DNA of 64,000 nucleotides, from NCBI GenBank assembly GCA_032622095.1, contig CP136064.1:44224989-44288988 (forward strand), read 5' to 3'. The position numbers were made by a program, and so were the translations under genes. Origin of the DNA: Siphonodentalium dalli (lineage: Eukaryota > Mollusca > Scaphopoda > Gadilida > Siphonodentaliidae). This document shows, one piece after another, positions 1-10,698 of this stretch; position 1 is the stretch's first letter, and each line of letters opens with the position of its first letter. The notes under the pieces are model-generated. The model saw only the letters and a list, made by a program, of their open reading frames with translations. It did not search any database and had not been told where the DNA came from.

Positions 1-350
1 CCACATATGTTCTGAGTTTGCCAAATAAATGATAATCCTAACCTGTTTAATAGGTTTTTGATATGATTCATCCATTTAAGACATCTTATACCAGTTTGTT
101 TATGGAACATTGCTGTATATATAGTTCGGGATATTTTACCTGGTTCACCAGTGATCAATTTTGCCCAAAAACAAAGCATACGGTGTTTAATTATGTCAGA
201 CACCGGAGTTAACGCTACCTCATCATAAACCATAGCGGTAGGGGTTGTCTTTTTGAGTCCCAGTATAAATTTCAAAAACCAAAGCAATCCTTTGGGAAAT
301 GTTCAGATAATTAATTCAACAAAAAACGGCCCTGAACATTTCACCCTTAA
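1..350. other. Unassigned AT-rich sequence
   Basis: I see no credible reading frame, RNA gene or repeat boundary here. It may be the edge of a repeat that began before the window. Confidence 0.3.
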
Positions 351-555
351 TACTCATTCTGTACTTGTATTACCCGTCGTCTGCTTGGCTCGCGTATTTT
401 AAACTCATAATGTGCATGCGCCCGAATGTCGAACCTATATATTTGAAACTGCTGTATGACAAGTATATAACGTATATAATAGAGTACGATATTCGCAGCA
501 AGTATCTGGTTCATGTGGAACAAGGGAAGGACAGAAGACATGATTTCATCAAGAC

Positions 556-1165
556 TGACCGAATGCACACTACTCACGTTAAAATTAAAGTAACCAGGTA
601 CCGAAACATCGAGACTGACCGAATGCACACTACTCACGTTACATCGAGACTGACCGAATGCACACTACTCATGTTAAAATTAAAGTAACCAGGTAACACG
701 ATTTCATCGAGACTGACCGAATGCACACTACTCATGTTAAAATTAAAGTAACCAGGTACCGAAACATCGAGACTGACCGAATGCACACTACTCACGTTAA
801 AATTAAAGTAACCAGGTACCGAAACATCGAGACTGACCGAATGCACACTACTCACGTTAAAATTAAAGTAACCAGGTAACACGTTTTCATCGAGACTGAC
901 CGAATGCACACTACTCACGTTAAAATTAAAGTAACCAGGTACCGAAACATCGAGACTGACCGAATGCACACTACTCACGTTAAAATTAAAGTAACCAGGT
1001 AACACGATTTCATCGAGACTGACCGAATGCACACTACTCACGTTAAAATTAAAGTAACCAGGTACCGAAACATCGAGACTGACCGAATGCACACTACTCA
1101 CGTTACATCGAGACTGACCGAATGCACACTACTCATGTTAAAATTAAAGTAACCAGGTACCGAAA
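556..1165. repeat. 60-bp minisatellite array
   Basis: About ten tandem units carry the core ATCGAGACTGACCGAATGCA followed by CACTACTCACGTTAAAATTA and AAGTAACCAGGT. Units end either in ACCGAAAC (60 bp) or in AACACGATTTC (63 bp), and truncated units lacking the second half also occur. Because the main unit lengths are multiples of three, the minus strand has a long repetitive open frame, which is best read as a by-product of the repeat. One diverged unit recurs at about 23610-23675, followed by the same flank, so the array is a local expansion inside a dispersed repeat. Confidence 0.9.
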
Positions 1166-1310
1166 CGTCTCTGACGAGGTGTCGTAAAACAATAAATACA
1201 GTGTCGGAACGCCCAAGTGCCGAAAACCCAGATGCCGATATGTCTCATAGTGTAAACATATTTTTTTTTATTTCCAATTCCAAACAAATAACATAATATA
1301 CTCCCGAAAC
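1160..1310. repeat. Dispersed repeat copy, paralogous to 23660-23810
   Basis: The stretch starting ACCGAAACGTCTCTGACGAG and ending with a poly-T/TTTCCAATTCC segment is nearly identical to 23667-23808. It contains the GTGCCGAAAA and GACGTTTCGGCAC type of words that also recur at 35690-35800 and 39645-39755. After about 1310 the two copies diverge completely, which marks a repeat boundary or a secondary insertion. Confidence 0.7.
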
Positions 1311-1839
1311 CACATATGAAATAACAGATTGCTTTATATTTGTTAAAGACCAGAAGTGTACCTGATGAGCTGCTGTGGCCAAACATTTTTTTATAGGACC
1401 AACTTTCGGTACAAAAATATGATTTCGGAACGGACTTAGTAAACATTTTCCAAACAATTGATTCCTTCTGTGTTATCAAGCTAGTACGATAAGTCAAAAA
1501 ATAAACACTCAAAAAATAAACACTCAAATACAGTAAATATGACATGTTTACATAGCTCCACATGTCAACACCACTTTAGAAACAGGGCCCGTTAACCAAC
1601 AAACCATTTAACTTATGGATGGTTGATTGTATACCTGTATGTGGGATGGCCCACGTTTTTGTCTGCTATCACGATAACAAATTGTATGCATGGGACCTTT
1701 GTACACAATCCTAGCCGATGTACCCTATATACACAACTGTTATATACTCTATATAAAGAGCGTTTACTATATCATATGTATAGGTTTGTAATTTAATTAC
1801 TTACTGACAACAGCCCTATATATCATGACAAATATAAAA
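1311..1839. other. Unassigned intergenic sequence
   Basis: AT-rich sequence with short overlapping open frames and no recognisable domain. One ATAAAGAGCGTTTA word occurs near 1757. Confidence 0.3.
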
Positions 1840-2187
1840 TAGACAAGTTGTCGTGTGATATATAGATACTTACTACATGTATAGCCAAAGCTACTGCATT
1901 ACATAAAGAGTGGTTTATCTATGATTTATTTTTATACGGGATTTATGGGTACCGGTAATCAGACAACGGGACCTCCCTTGATCAAGGAAACGAAATAACC
2001 TTCCACGATAATGTGTGGATAATTCGATAATTGAAAATTTTCAGTGTTGGTATCTTTTAATAAGTATATGAAGTGAAAACATTCATACCCAAGTATGAAT
2101 GATTATGGTTTGCATATGCGTACATGTTAAACGCACTTATTTTACAAAGTCGGGAACTCCAGGCCCCAAAATATGCAAACAAGTAAA
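1840..2187. repeat. Host repeat, left part, interrupted by the Polinton
   Basis: This repeat matches 18601-18829 (segment with CTACTGCATTA, AAAGAGTGGTT and ACGGGACCTCCCTTG) and then 19334-19458 (segment with CATACCCAAGTATGAATG and GGGAACTYCAGGCCCCAAAA). It continues on the other side of the Polinton at 18344-18600. It also shows the unoccupied TTAA site (near 2058) into which the MITE at 18834-19329 inserted in the paralogous copy. Confidence 0.8.
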
Positions 2188-2193
2188 CACGCA
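2188..2193. repeat. Polinton target-site duplication, left (CACGCA)
   Basis: CACGCA directly abuts the AGAAGAATAGGGGG terminus and is repeated exactly at 18338-18343. A 6-bp duplication is the established length for Polinton/Maverick integration. Confidence 0.95.
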
Positions 2194-3278
2194 AGAAGAA
2201 TAGGGGGCTCGTTCGCTCCACTTCTAAAAATAAAATCTTTGGGGTCTAAAATTGGTTGTACTAAAATATTCCCAAAATAACAAAACCCAAAAAAAAATTT
2301 CAAAACTTCAAAAATTTATTTTTTCCAAAAATTTTAAAAATTTCCAAACTTCCAAATTATCAAAACCCCAAAATTTCCAAACTTCCAAATTATCAAAACC
2401 CTCAAAATTATTTCTCTAAAAAAAGTTTAAATAAAAAATTTATAACGAGTTTTCGGTTTCTGATAAACTCGATATTAAAAAATGTCGAATGTTAAATTAT
2501 TTGCGCGTAATATCTTTCGTAATATTTTTTGTTCAAATATTTTTCATGAATTTATTAATCGATGTTTAGAAATAGCTTTATTGGACATTGTGACCATCGA
2601 TATGAATGCATACATTCCAGTGTTTTATCGGACGCAGTTCATATAATTGTCATACCTGAAAATAGACACCATTACTTTTACATAAATAATAAAGAGCGTT
2701 TATTCTTTACACTCTCTCTATCCCATATGACAGGTGTGTATTATCGTGAATTATTGGAAGTTTTGAGATGTACTATGTTCAATCCCTAACGGTCGAAAAT
2801 TGTAATGTGAAATTACAACCCTCCAGAATGAATTGTCATATTCGCTGTACACGCAATCACACGCGACATTGGTGGTAACAATGTGTCTTTCACACCTTTG
2901 ATTTACCAAATGAATTATATTATTTCCCCGGTCACAGTTATATGCTATTCAGAAAACATATCGATTTAATGTCTGAACAAACGAGTTAGTATCAATTAAG
3001 GTTGATAAACTGTGTCATTCACACGATAATTAGTTAGCCAAAACATGCATACATATTACGTCAGGTCGTGAGACACTCAATTATAGAAATTGCTTTGATG
3101 ACATTGTTATAACAACATTACGTAATAACCCCTTATCACTCCATTCACACTTACGACCATTTTGTATGCCGAAAACTCCAGGTAGCACCGATGATGTAAC
3201 ATTATATCACTGCTATTGTACCAATGATAGGTTCAGACATGTTTGATGTTTAGAGAAATAGATAATCTGCAGGTGTTC
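2194..3278. repeat. Polinton left terminal inverted repeat
   Basis: Pairs with 17281-18337. The outer 250 bp consists of A/T-rich subrepeats (CCAAACTTCCAAATTATCAAA), whose copy number differs between the ends and explains the ~28-bp length difference. The inner edge is at GCAGGTGTTC, after which left continues TCAGCGGGG and right continues differently. A small open frame (2562-2789) and an AATAAAGAGCGTT word (2688-2700) lie inside it. Confidence 0.95.
2562..2789 (+). CDS. Hypothetical 75-aa frame inside the left TIR
   Basis: Opens with ATG and shows no domain I recognise. The counterpart in the right TIR (17770-17997) differs by one residue (His to Tyr), but TIRs are homogenised as DNA, so this is weak evidence for coding. 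It overlaps an in-frame alternative of about 54 codons that starts at the ATG near 2482 in a different frame. It could be a small early gene read out of each end, or simple chance in an open AT-rich repeat. Confidence 0.2.
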   Translation: MFRNSFIGHCDHRYECIHSSVLSDAVHIIVIPENRHHYFYINNKERLFFTLSLSHMTGVYYRELLEVLRCTMFNP

Positions 3279-3445
3279 TCAGCGGGGGGGGGGGACACAG
3301 GGTTACGTAATAATAACCAGTTAAACAACTAATGTTGCCTCGTCCGTACAAAACCAATTATCGACCTATTCATACATTACGTTCATATATATAATCTTAT
3401 ATAATGTTACGTCATTCGTGCTTGCATATGTTCGGGATTTTATGG

Positions 3446-3453
3446 TATAAAAA
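3446..3453 (+). promoter_or_regulatory. TATA box of the DNA polymerase gene
   Basis: TATAAAAA lies 72 bp before the polymerase ATG at 3526, so transcription would start near 3476-3480 and give a short leader. It is just inside the left TIR boundary, in unique sequence. The assignment rests on the motif and position only. Confidence 0.5.
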
Positions 3454-3525
3454 TATAGCTTACTAAGCTGTATTCCATATAGTGAATATACGCCGCTGTA
3501 ATCACTACTCAGGACTTCTCGAAAA

Positions 3526-6500
3526 ATGGCTGAAGAAATAATGACACCTCTGACAGTGGATGAAATTTATGAAATAGAATGTATTCTGCAAGACATCGAA
3601 GAATACGACAAGGCTATCGTAGCTTATCAACTGGATGAAGATATAATTGAAGCATCTACGCTTTGTTCAGGAGATGACCCATGGCCGAACCAAATCGGAT
3701 ACGGAGAACATGATGCGTCTAAAAATGATGTTAACAACTCACAACCCGGTACAGCTGGACCATCAGGATTACAAAACCGAGAAGACGAAGAAGGAGCTGT
3801 AAAATCAGACAATCAAACAGCCGGCAGTTCTGATATTCAAATAACCGGATATAGCATTCGCAAAAGGAGTGAACGAACCTTCGGAAACAATTTGGCAACA
3901 CAGAGAACATATGAGATCAAATTAGATGAAATTTACAAAGAGAAAAAGTTAATCGACATATACAGGAATCTACATTCAATGTTCGAGGACACTATTCAAA
4001 GAGCTCGTGGAAATTTGGCTGACAATGATCTTGGCAGAGTTATCATTCACCATGAGAGTTTGGACAACCCTATAGTAGTTCCGTTACAAACGTTGCAAAC
4101 GTTAAATGCTAACACTGTGATTGACAGAATCGAACTCGTTTTGAACAGCAACCAAACACTGACTGTTAATCAAAGTTTCCGCATAGATATAGGCACCATC
4201 GAGTTACCTAAAGGCGGAGCACGGAGGAGGATAACGGCTTTACATGATGAAAGTGACATTCTAAGAAATAAAACATCGATCGTTACGATTGAAAATACCG
4301 ACAATATGTGTATGGCTAGGGCTATCGCCACATGTTGGTGTAAATTAAATATTTGCAGTCCTGATGAATGGCTGGAAATAACACAGAATAGAGGAACCAG
4401 AAATAATTTACAACTCATCATGGAATACAGAAAAGTACCGATCAATTATTACAACCATATGAGGGCCAAAAAACGTACGGAGCAAGGAAAATTAGCCAAA
4501 GCAATTAGTGTCATCGCAGGTGTATCAACAGACAGACCAGCCAGTTTAGCAGATCTAAAAGCATTCGAGGACACTCTGAATTTGACAATACTAGTCGTCA
4601 GTGCTAGACTGGGTAATAAATTCATTACCAGCGCGCCTACAGACGGTATAGAAAGACCCGTGATATATTTATATCTCACTGCTAATGAACATTTCCACGC
4701 TATACAATCCATAACGGGATTCTTTAGCGATGCATATTTCTGTGTGCATTGTTTAAAACATTATTCAACCAAAGGAAAGCATTATTGTGAACACACCTGT
4801 TTCGTGTGTAAAAGTGATAAATGTGAACAAAGTGAAAACAAAGAACATTGTTCAGATTGTAACATGACGTGTATGTCTCATCAATGTTTCGTGCGTCATA
4901 AAGCAAAACCTATTAATCAAGCTTCGGGAGAAACGACAGCTCCTTGTCAAAAATGGTGGAAATGCTTGGACTGTACAAAAGTCATGGAGAGACGGAAAAG
5001 ACGTCCGAATCAACACGTGTGCGGAGAAACATTTTGTAGATCGTGTGACAAATACACAATGGGACCACACGAATGCTATGTAAGGGCCATACCTCCCGTT
5101 ACTGATGATGAAAGAGCTAAATTCTGTTTCTTCGACTTCGAAACCATTCAACATGATATATTGGAATGTTCTGAAGGATATGCACCTTTACATACAAAGG
5201 ATTGCCAGGACTGTAAAGAGGATCATATATGCAAGAAATGTGCTAAGTGTCAGGTGAGTCTTAACCTAATTGTAATATATATATATGTAACACATTACAG
5301 TCGAAATCACGATAACGTAACGCTCTTTATTAAAGGCGCGCATAAGTAGAGACGCTCTTGCATTTTTAAAAATTATATTAGATTATCGCTGAACGCTCTT
5401 TAGCTGTTACCTCGCGTGTTATATTACCATATAACAATTACATACTTGAATTCGACCAAAGTTAAGGGGTCTCAATATTAAAATTCAACTGAGTCACAGA
5501 TGTTAAACCGAGTAATTAACTTTTTTAATTCTTGACACATTGAAAATGTGTAACATATTTTTTTGTGAAAAGAGATTTGTAATTGTTATATAGTAAACTA
5601 ACGTAATATATAATTGTTTTAACTTTATTGAACTTGATAGCTGCGTGCTTGAATCGACAATTATACAGGCTATATGTCGATGGTCGGATCATGATATACA
5701 TTTTTAATATTGACACGTAGATTGGAACGAGTAATTTTTAGGATCAACCAACGAACAATAGTAATACGTCAACGCTCTTTATTAACGTTGAACCTATACC
5801 AAAACCTTTTTTTTTAATTTTTTTTTTTTAAATAATTATCTAAACAAAGTGTAGACGTTTTATTTTGTTTTTTATTATCGATAAAGCTAGAGGTTAAAAC
5901 GTTCAATTATTACTTTTCAGAACTGTTTAAAAACATGGTGCGGAAAAGTCCAGCATACACCGAACTTCCTCGTCGCCCAAACAGCTTGCTACGAATGCAT
6001 GCATGAATCGTTGGAAGTGAAACCGAACTGTAGAAATTGCGGACCTCTATGTGATGCGTGTATCGACAGTGATGCGAAGAAGAAGAAGAGTGACCGAAAT
6101 TTATGTTCGGATACATGCGGACTCCGAGAGGTTATATTTAGCGGTCCTGATACCGGTGAAAAGTTTGGAAAATGGTTATTCTCGGAACACAAGGGATTCA
6201 TAGCACTGGCTCACAACTTCAAGGGTTACGATGGATATTTTCTCATGGAATATCTCATTGATCAATCATTGAGACCCAAAGTTATATATAATGGATCCAA
6301 ATTGATGTACCTATACGTGGAAAAAGATCTTCATATCAAAGTACTGGACAGTCTCAGCTTTCTACCAATGAAGTTGGCACTGTTACCGAAAACTTTCGGT
6401 CTGGATGGCGAGAAAAAAGGATGGTTCCCGCACTTTTTCAATAAATCAGCCAACCAGAATTATGAAGGACCCTATCCGGATGCCAAATATTACGGCGCTG

Positions 6501-8712
6501 ATTATATGAGTGTGGCTGAACGAAAAGACTTCACGAAATGGCACGCTGCTCAAACAAATGCAGTTTTCATCTTCAAGAAAGAATTATCGGATTATTGTCG
6601 TAGTGATGTCAATATTTTGAGACAAGCTTGCATAAAATTCAGAACCCACATCATGAATGCGACTGAAAATATACAACCCGTAATTGACGAGTTTTCTGGC
6701 GATATGAAGTTCAAACTGGTTGGTGCGGTTGATCCATTCCAATACGTTACAATCGCATCGGTATGTATGGGTATATTCAGAACGAAATTCGTCGACGAGG
6801 AATGGAGAGTGCGTCTAAGTACCGAAGGGAAAACGTGGCTTCCTGCTAAATGTAAAGATGGAACTTTGTCTATTTTATACAAAGGTGAATGGGTTCAAGA
6901 CACAAAACTTCAAGATGAACGCGGCGTCCAAATTCGTGAGAAAGAATTTCTCAAATCCCAGATAGCTCGAATCCCCAAGACATCGTATAAAGATCAATAC
7001 AGCAAAAGTTCGATTCAATGGCTGGAATGGATGATGTTCAAAGACAAAGTTCACATAACTCACGCATTGAACGGCCGTGAAAAGAAACTCGATGATGCAA
7101 AGTACAGATTGGATGGCTATTGCGAAGAATTAAACACGGCATTCGAATTTCACGGATGTCAATTCCATGGCTGTGAACTTTGTCTGAGTCACGATAGAGA
7201 CGTAGTCAAGAATCCGATAACCAACCAGACACCTAATGAATTATACGGACTCACACAGAAAAAGAAGAAGTTTATAGAAAGTCGAGGCATGAAATATGTG
7301 TGCATTTGGGAACACGAGTTCGTCGCTGCTCGAAAGACTAATCCGGAGCTTCGTGACTTCATCGCTAGCTTAGACATTGTTGACCGGCTAGAGCCTAGAG
7401 ACAGTTTCTTCGGCGGCAGAACGAATGCAACTAAATTACACTACAAAACTGCCGTTGGTGAGAAAATACACTATTTTGATTTCACGTCGCTGTATCCAAG
7501 TGTGCTCAAATACGCTCGCTACCCGATTGGACACCCTAAAATCATTTTGGGCGATGACATTACCGAGCTTAAGGATTACTTCGGAATAGCGCAAGTCAAG
7601 ATTTTACCACCAAATGGACTCTATCACCCCGTATTACCGTATCGATCCGAAGGTAAACTGAAGTTTGCACTGTGCAGGACTTGTGCTGATAATGAAAATC
7701 AACGACCTTGCACGTGTACGTGCCAACAGAGAGCTATTACCGGTGTTTGGTGTATTCCTGAACTGGAGACAGCTGTCAAAGTGGGATACAAGATTCTCAA
7801 AATATATGAAATATACCATTGGACCGAAACGTCAGACTATAGCCAACAAAATGGATTATTCACGGAATATATAAACACCTTCTTAAAGTTCAAGCAGCAG
7901 GCTAGCGGTCCTCCGGATTGGATAAAATCTAACGAAGACATGGATAAATACATCACAGCGTATAAAGACAACGAAGGTATATTACTGGACAGAGAAAGCA
8001 TCGAAAAGAATCCAGGACTGAGGCAAATCAGTAAGCTCATGCTCAACTCATTTTGGGGGAAGCTAGGCCAAAACCAGAATTTCAAACAGAATTTCTATTC
8101 CAGCTCATTTCAAATCCAATGAAACAAATGGAAAATTTTCATGTCATAACTGATGACATTCTTCAAATGGAGTGGACCTATCGAAAAGACTGTGTGCCTT
8201 GTGGAGCAGCGAATAACATATATTTGGCCACATTCACGACGTGTCACGCTCGATTAATGCTATATGAAGTTATTCATTCCTTGGACAGAAGAGTATTATA
8301 TTACGACACGGATAGTTGTGTATTTAGCAGCACTGAGGATCAAATTAATCCCCCACTGGGCGACTATTTGGGCCAACTCACCAGCGAGCTAGATCCAGAT
8401 GAATACATCGAAGAATTTGTTTCTGGAGGCCCCAAGAATTACGCTTATCGAACAAATAAAGCTAAAGAGACGTGTAAAGTTCGGGGGTTCTCTTTGAACT
8501 TTGAAAATTCACAGTTCATCAATTTCCAGACGATTAAAGAGCTGTTAGAATCTGGAAGCACAGTGCCCATCACCACAACCAATCCAAGGAAAATATGCAG
8601 ATCGAAAGGAAAAAGAAAGATATATAACAGATCTGAGGACAAACAGTACCGAGTTGTTTATACCAAACGCAGACGATTGGATAACATGGATACACTGCCA
8701 TATGGATATTGA
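3526..8712 (+). CDS. Protein-primed family B DNA polymerase (Polinton PolB), spliced, frameshifted
   Basis: Replicates the element by protein priming. Exon 1 (3526-5253, 576 codons) has an acidic N-terminus, a Cys/His-rich zinc-finger region (about residues 405-520) and exonuclease motif I (FDFET, residues 536-540). A GTGAGT donor and TTTTCAG acceptor bound an intron at 5254-5920; both exons join in phase 0. Exon 2 carries exonuclease II (HNFKGYDG, near 6212), exonuclease III (YCRSD, near 6594), a Vsr-endonuclease-like insert (EFHGCQFHGC, 7145-7174), and polymerase motifs A (DFTSLYPS, near 7478), B (KLMLNSFWG, near 8034) and C (YYDTDS, near 8299). Between about 8084 and 8107 the frame changes by one base: the upstream frame hits TGA at 8120, whereas motif C lies in the other frame and runs to 8712. 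This copy therefore probably makes a polymerase lacking motif C. The family call is secure. Confidence 0.95.
5254..5920 (+). other. Spliceosomal intron in the polymerase gene
   Basis: GTGAGT follows CAG at 5251-5253, and a pyrimidine-rich TTACTTTTCAG ends at 5920. Removal keeps phase 0 and restores continuous Cys-rich polymerase sequence. It is more AT-rich than the exons and has stops in the polymerase frame. Two exact ACGCTCTTTATT words (5319-5331, 5771-5783) lie inside. Confidence 0.8.
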
Positions 8713-8926
8713 ACGAGGTACGTAATATATATATAATTTAATCGTCTATATTTGATCAAGGTTGTAATGAGAGTGTAAACATTCGATCGATGGTAGTTAT
8801 CGGATTATACTAAGACTCGTTCAAACACGTTCGATGTTAGATAACATCGAGCGTGTATGAACACGTATTACTATAAACGTATGGCCGTCATTGGTCAATT
8901 TATCCAAGGTGTCCATTTTTTCGATC
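8713..8926. other. Intergenic region between polymerase and PC4/TBP unit
   Basis: Contains no open frame. A GAG/GTACGT splice-donor-like sequence lies directly after the polymerase stop. A short inverted pair around AACACGTTCGATGTTAG / ATAACATCGAGCGTG occurs at 8825-8855. Confidence 0.4.
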
Positions 8927-8933
8927 TATAAAA
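8927..8933 (+). promoter_or_regulatory. TATA box of the PC4-like/TBP unit
   Basis: TATAAAA is followed 25-75 bp later by a non-coding stretch ending in CAG/GTTAGT (donor at 9004). With the acceptor TTATTTTCCAG ending at 10056, 20 bp before the PC4-like ATG, this suggests a leader exon and a 1.05-kb leader intron. All of this is inferred from motifs. Confidence 0.4.
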
Positions 8934-9094
8934 TGCTACCCGATCCAGTTCACAATTACAAATTCGGTAGTCCTATGCTGTGCGTGTGAAATATTCTATA
9001 CAGGTTAGTTATGAATTAGTTGTTTTTTTTTTCTATCATTACATTTTTACCTCCAGTACAATCTCATTTTGGTTTATACTTAAACCAAAAACAA

Positions 9095-9670
9095 CTATGT
9101 TTTTTTTTTTTTTTTTCTCAACGAAGAGTCACCATAATTCCAGATTATTCCGAATGACCAGATTAATTCATTCTCTAATTCTGAAATATATTTCGATTTA
9201 CTTGTAGAAATGTAATCCAAAATCACGCCGCTGTTAAGTATTTGTTCAATCGTGAACAGTGTACACGGTTCACGGAGAATGATATATCCGTGAATTATTG
9301 TCACTTCTTCAAAACTTCTCTGATTGAAAACCCAGTCTCGGTATTCTGCAAATCTCACAAAGTTATCTCCAATAAGTTCACGAATGTCATGTATTTTGTT
9401 TTTAGGAACGCCTCTAAATACCCAGCGATTTGAATACATTTGATTCAATATATCCTGTAAGAAATCAGTTTCAAATTCAGACCTAGCAATCAAAGATTTC
9501 AATCGTTGTACAGGAAAATATCCTTCATCTATATTCTTCAGTATTATTTTAATTTCTCTTATAAACCAATTGTGTAGTAGTTGTTTTTTTATTTCTGGAT
9601 TTATAGATGACATTTCAATTAGCTGATTGTATATTTTCTCCAGTATTTCTGCGGGTAGTATTCTCTCCAT
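9095..9670 (-). CDS. Hypothetical 191-aa protein with an F-box-like N-terminus
   Basis: The frame opens further upstream through a GC-rich minisatellite, but the first ATG outside it is at 9668-9670, and I take that as the start. The first residues (ILPAEILEKIYNQLI) resemble an F-box helix pattern; the rest is a mixed charged/hydrophobic globular protein I do not recognise. The C-terminus runs into a poly-T tract (9101-9116), which codes a lysine run, so the natural end may differ. It is antisense to the putative leader intron of the PC4-like/TBP unit, and its base composition resembles the rest of the element. An F-box protein could redirect host ubiquitin ligase, but that is speculation. 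Confidence 0.5.
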   Translation of the reverse strand: MERILPAEILEKIYNQLIEMSSINPEIKKQLLHNWFIREIKIILKNIDEGYFPVQRLKSLIARSEFETDFLQDILNQMYSNRWVFRGVPKNKIHDIRELIGDNFVRFAEYRDWVFNQRSFEEVTIIHGYIILREPCTLFTIEQILNSGVILDYISTSKSKYISELENELIWSFGIIWNYGDSSLRKKKKKT

Positions 9671-9715
9671 AATGAACTGACTCAATGACTCAATTTTCTT
9701 ATTCTTATTGAGTAT

Positions 9716-9965
9716 GCGGGCGGGGCGGGCCTCCCCTCCCCCCAGGGCGGGGGCGGGGCTCCCCTCCCCAGGGCGGGGCGGGGGCGGGCGGGCGGGCCTC
9801 CCCCTCCCCAGGGCGGGCGGGGGCGGGCGGGCGGGCGGGCCTCCCCTCCCCAGGGGCGGGCGGGCGGGCGGGCGGGCCTCCCCTCCCCAGGGCGGGCGGG
9901 GGCGGGGCTCCCCCCATCCCCAGGGCGGGCGGGGCGGGGCGGGGGGCGGGCCTCCCCCACACCCC
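9716..9965. repeat. GC-rich, strand-asymmetric minisatellite
   Basis: About 250 bp made of shuffled units of GGCGGGCGGG and CCTCCCCTCCCCAGGG. It is nearly pure G/C in an element that is otherwise AT-rich. G-runs spaced by one to a few bases give strong G-quadruplex potential on the plus strand, and C-runs on the same strand could form i-motif or hairpin structures. Open frames through it encode Pro/Arg/Ala/Gly repeats in all frames and are not treated as genes. Confidence 0.9.
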
Positions 9966-10075
9966 ACATCCACCAAACGCATGAGCGGACTCCTTTCGGA
10001 CTTTTGTATTCTCGATGTGTAACTGATAAGTAATGTTTTGTTTTCTTATTTTCCAGGTTCAAAATAAAAAAAACA

Positions 10076-10687
10076 ATGACTGATCAACCCGATGTTGAAG
10101 GAAACCAACGGACTGAAACCAACGAGAGGGCGTTCCATCCACAATGCTTGGCCCCGTTAGGAAATGACATTTTCCTATTTGACGGCCGATTCCAGGGAAA
10201 TCTGTATATACACATACGAGAGTGCGGTGAAAGTTCTGCGGGCCATAAATTTCCGACAAAATCTGAAATAACATTAAATCTAAGGAGATTCAAAGAGTTG
10301 AAATCTTACTTAGCAGATATACATCAAGAAGTGGTCAGTTATCGTACCGGTGAAGACGATGTATTCATGAGACGTCATATCGGAGGGAATTTCTTCATTA
10401 CGATAAAGAGCGGCATCCCGCGTGTTGACATTCGCAGGTATTGGCTGCCTGAACATTCAGATGATTTGTGTGCAACCAAATACGGAATATCTCTGACATT
10501 CGACCAATTTGAAGAACTAGTTGGAGCTATATTCGTCCTGTGTGCTAATATTCCTGAAATTGATCAGACTGTGCAGTGCTATTTGACCGACGATCACCAA
10601 AACCAGGAAGGATCTTTAAGATGTATGGAATGCTGCCCCAACGGCGATAGAACGTGTTTGATTAACCGGATGCAGACATTGATCTAA
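10076..10687 (+). CDS. Tandem PC4/SUB1-like ssDNA-binding coactivator protein (203 aa)
   Basis: Two copies of a PC4-like pattern can be read. Residues 28-82 have strands ending YIHIREC, a loop with PTKSEITL, and a helix RRFKELKSYL. Residues 98-152 have FFITIKSGIPRVDIRRYW, a loop ATKYGISL, and a helix FDQFEELVGAI. In known PC4 proteins the order is strand-strand-DIREY-(P)xKxGI-helix, and the domain binds single-stranded or melted promoter DNA and supports RNA polymerase II initiation. The C-terminal 30 residues add a cluster CMECC. It lies 11 bp before a TBP homologue on the same strand, which supports a transcription role. No intron interrupts the coding part. The match is by pattern, so a profile search is needed for proof. 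Confidence 0.65.
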   Translation: MTDQPDVEGNQRTETNERAFHPQCLAPLGNDIFLFDGRFQGNLYIHIRECGESSAGHKFPTKSEITLNLRRFKELKSYLADIHQEVVSYRTGEDDVFMRRHIGGNFFITIKSGIPRVDIRRYWLPEHSDDLCATKYGISLTFDQFEELVGAIFVLCANIPEIDQTVQCYLTDDHQNQEGSLRCMECCPNGDRTCLINRMQTLI

Positions 10688-10698
10688 ACATTACTCCT

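Larger units (their letters stand above)
9004..10056 (+). other. Putative leader intron containing an antisense gene and a GC-rich minisatellite
   Basis: A CAG/GTTAGT donor and a TTTTCCAG acceptor bracket the interval upstream of the PC4-like start codon. The antisense F-box-like frame and the 250-bp GC-rich block both lie within it. If splicing is real, the PC4-like/TBP transcript removes both. Confidence 0.35.

Noticed and set aside
347-1101. Long repetitive minus-strand open frames over the 60-bp array
   Set aside because: Unit length divisible by three keeps the frame open; no codon bias, domain or stop-start context supports a protein.
556-1165. CRISPR-like array
   Set aside because: Units are contiguous with no variable spacers, and the DNA is animal.
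3627-4906. Minus-strand frames opposite the polymerase
   Set aside because: Shadows of the polymerase coding strand.
9671-10062. Pro/Arg-rich frames on both strands
   Set aside because: They are translations of a GC-rich minisatellite.
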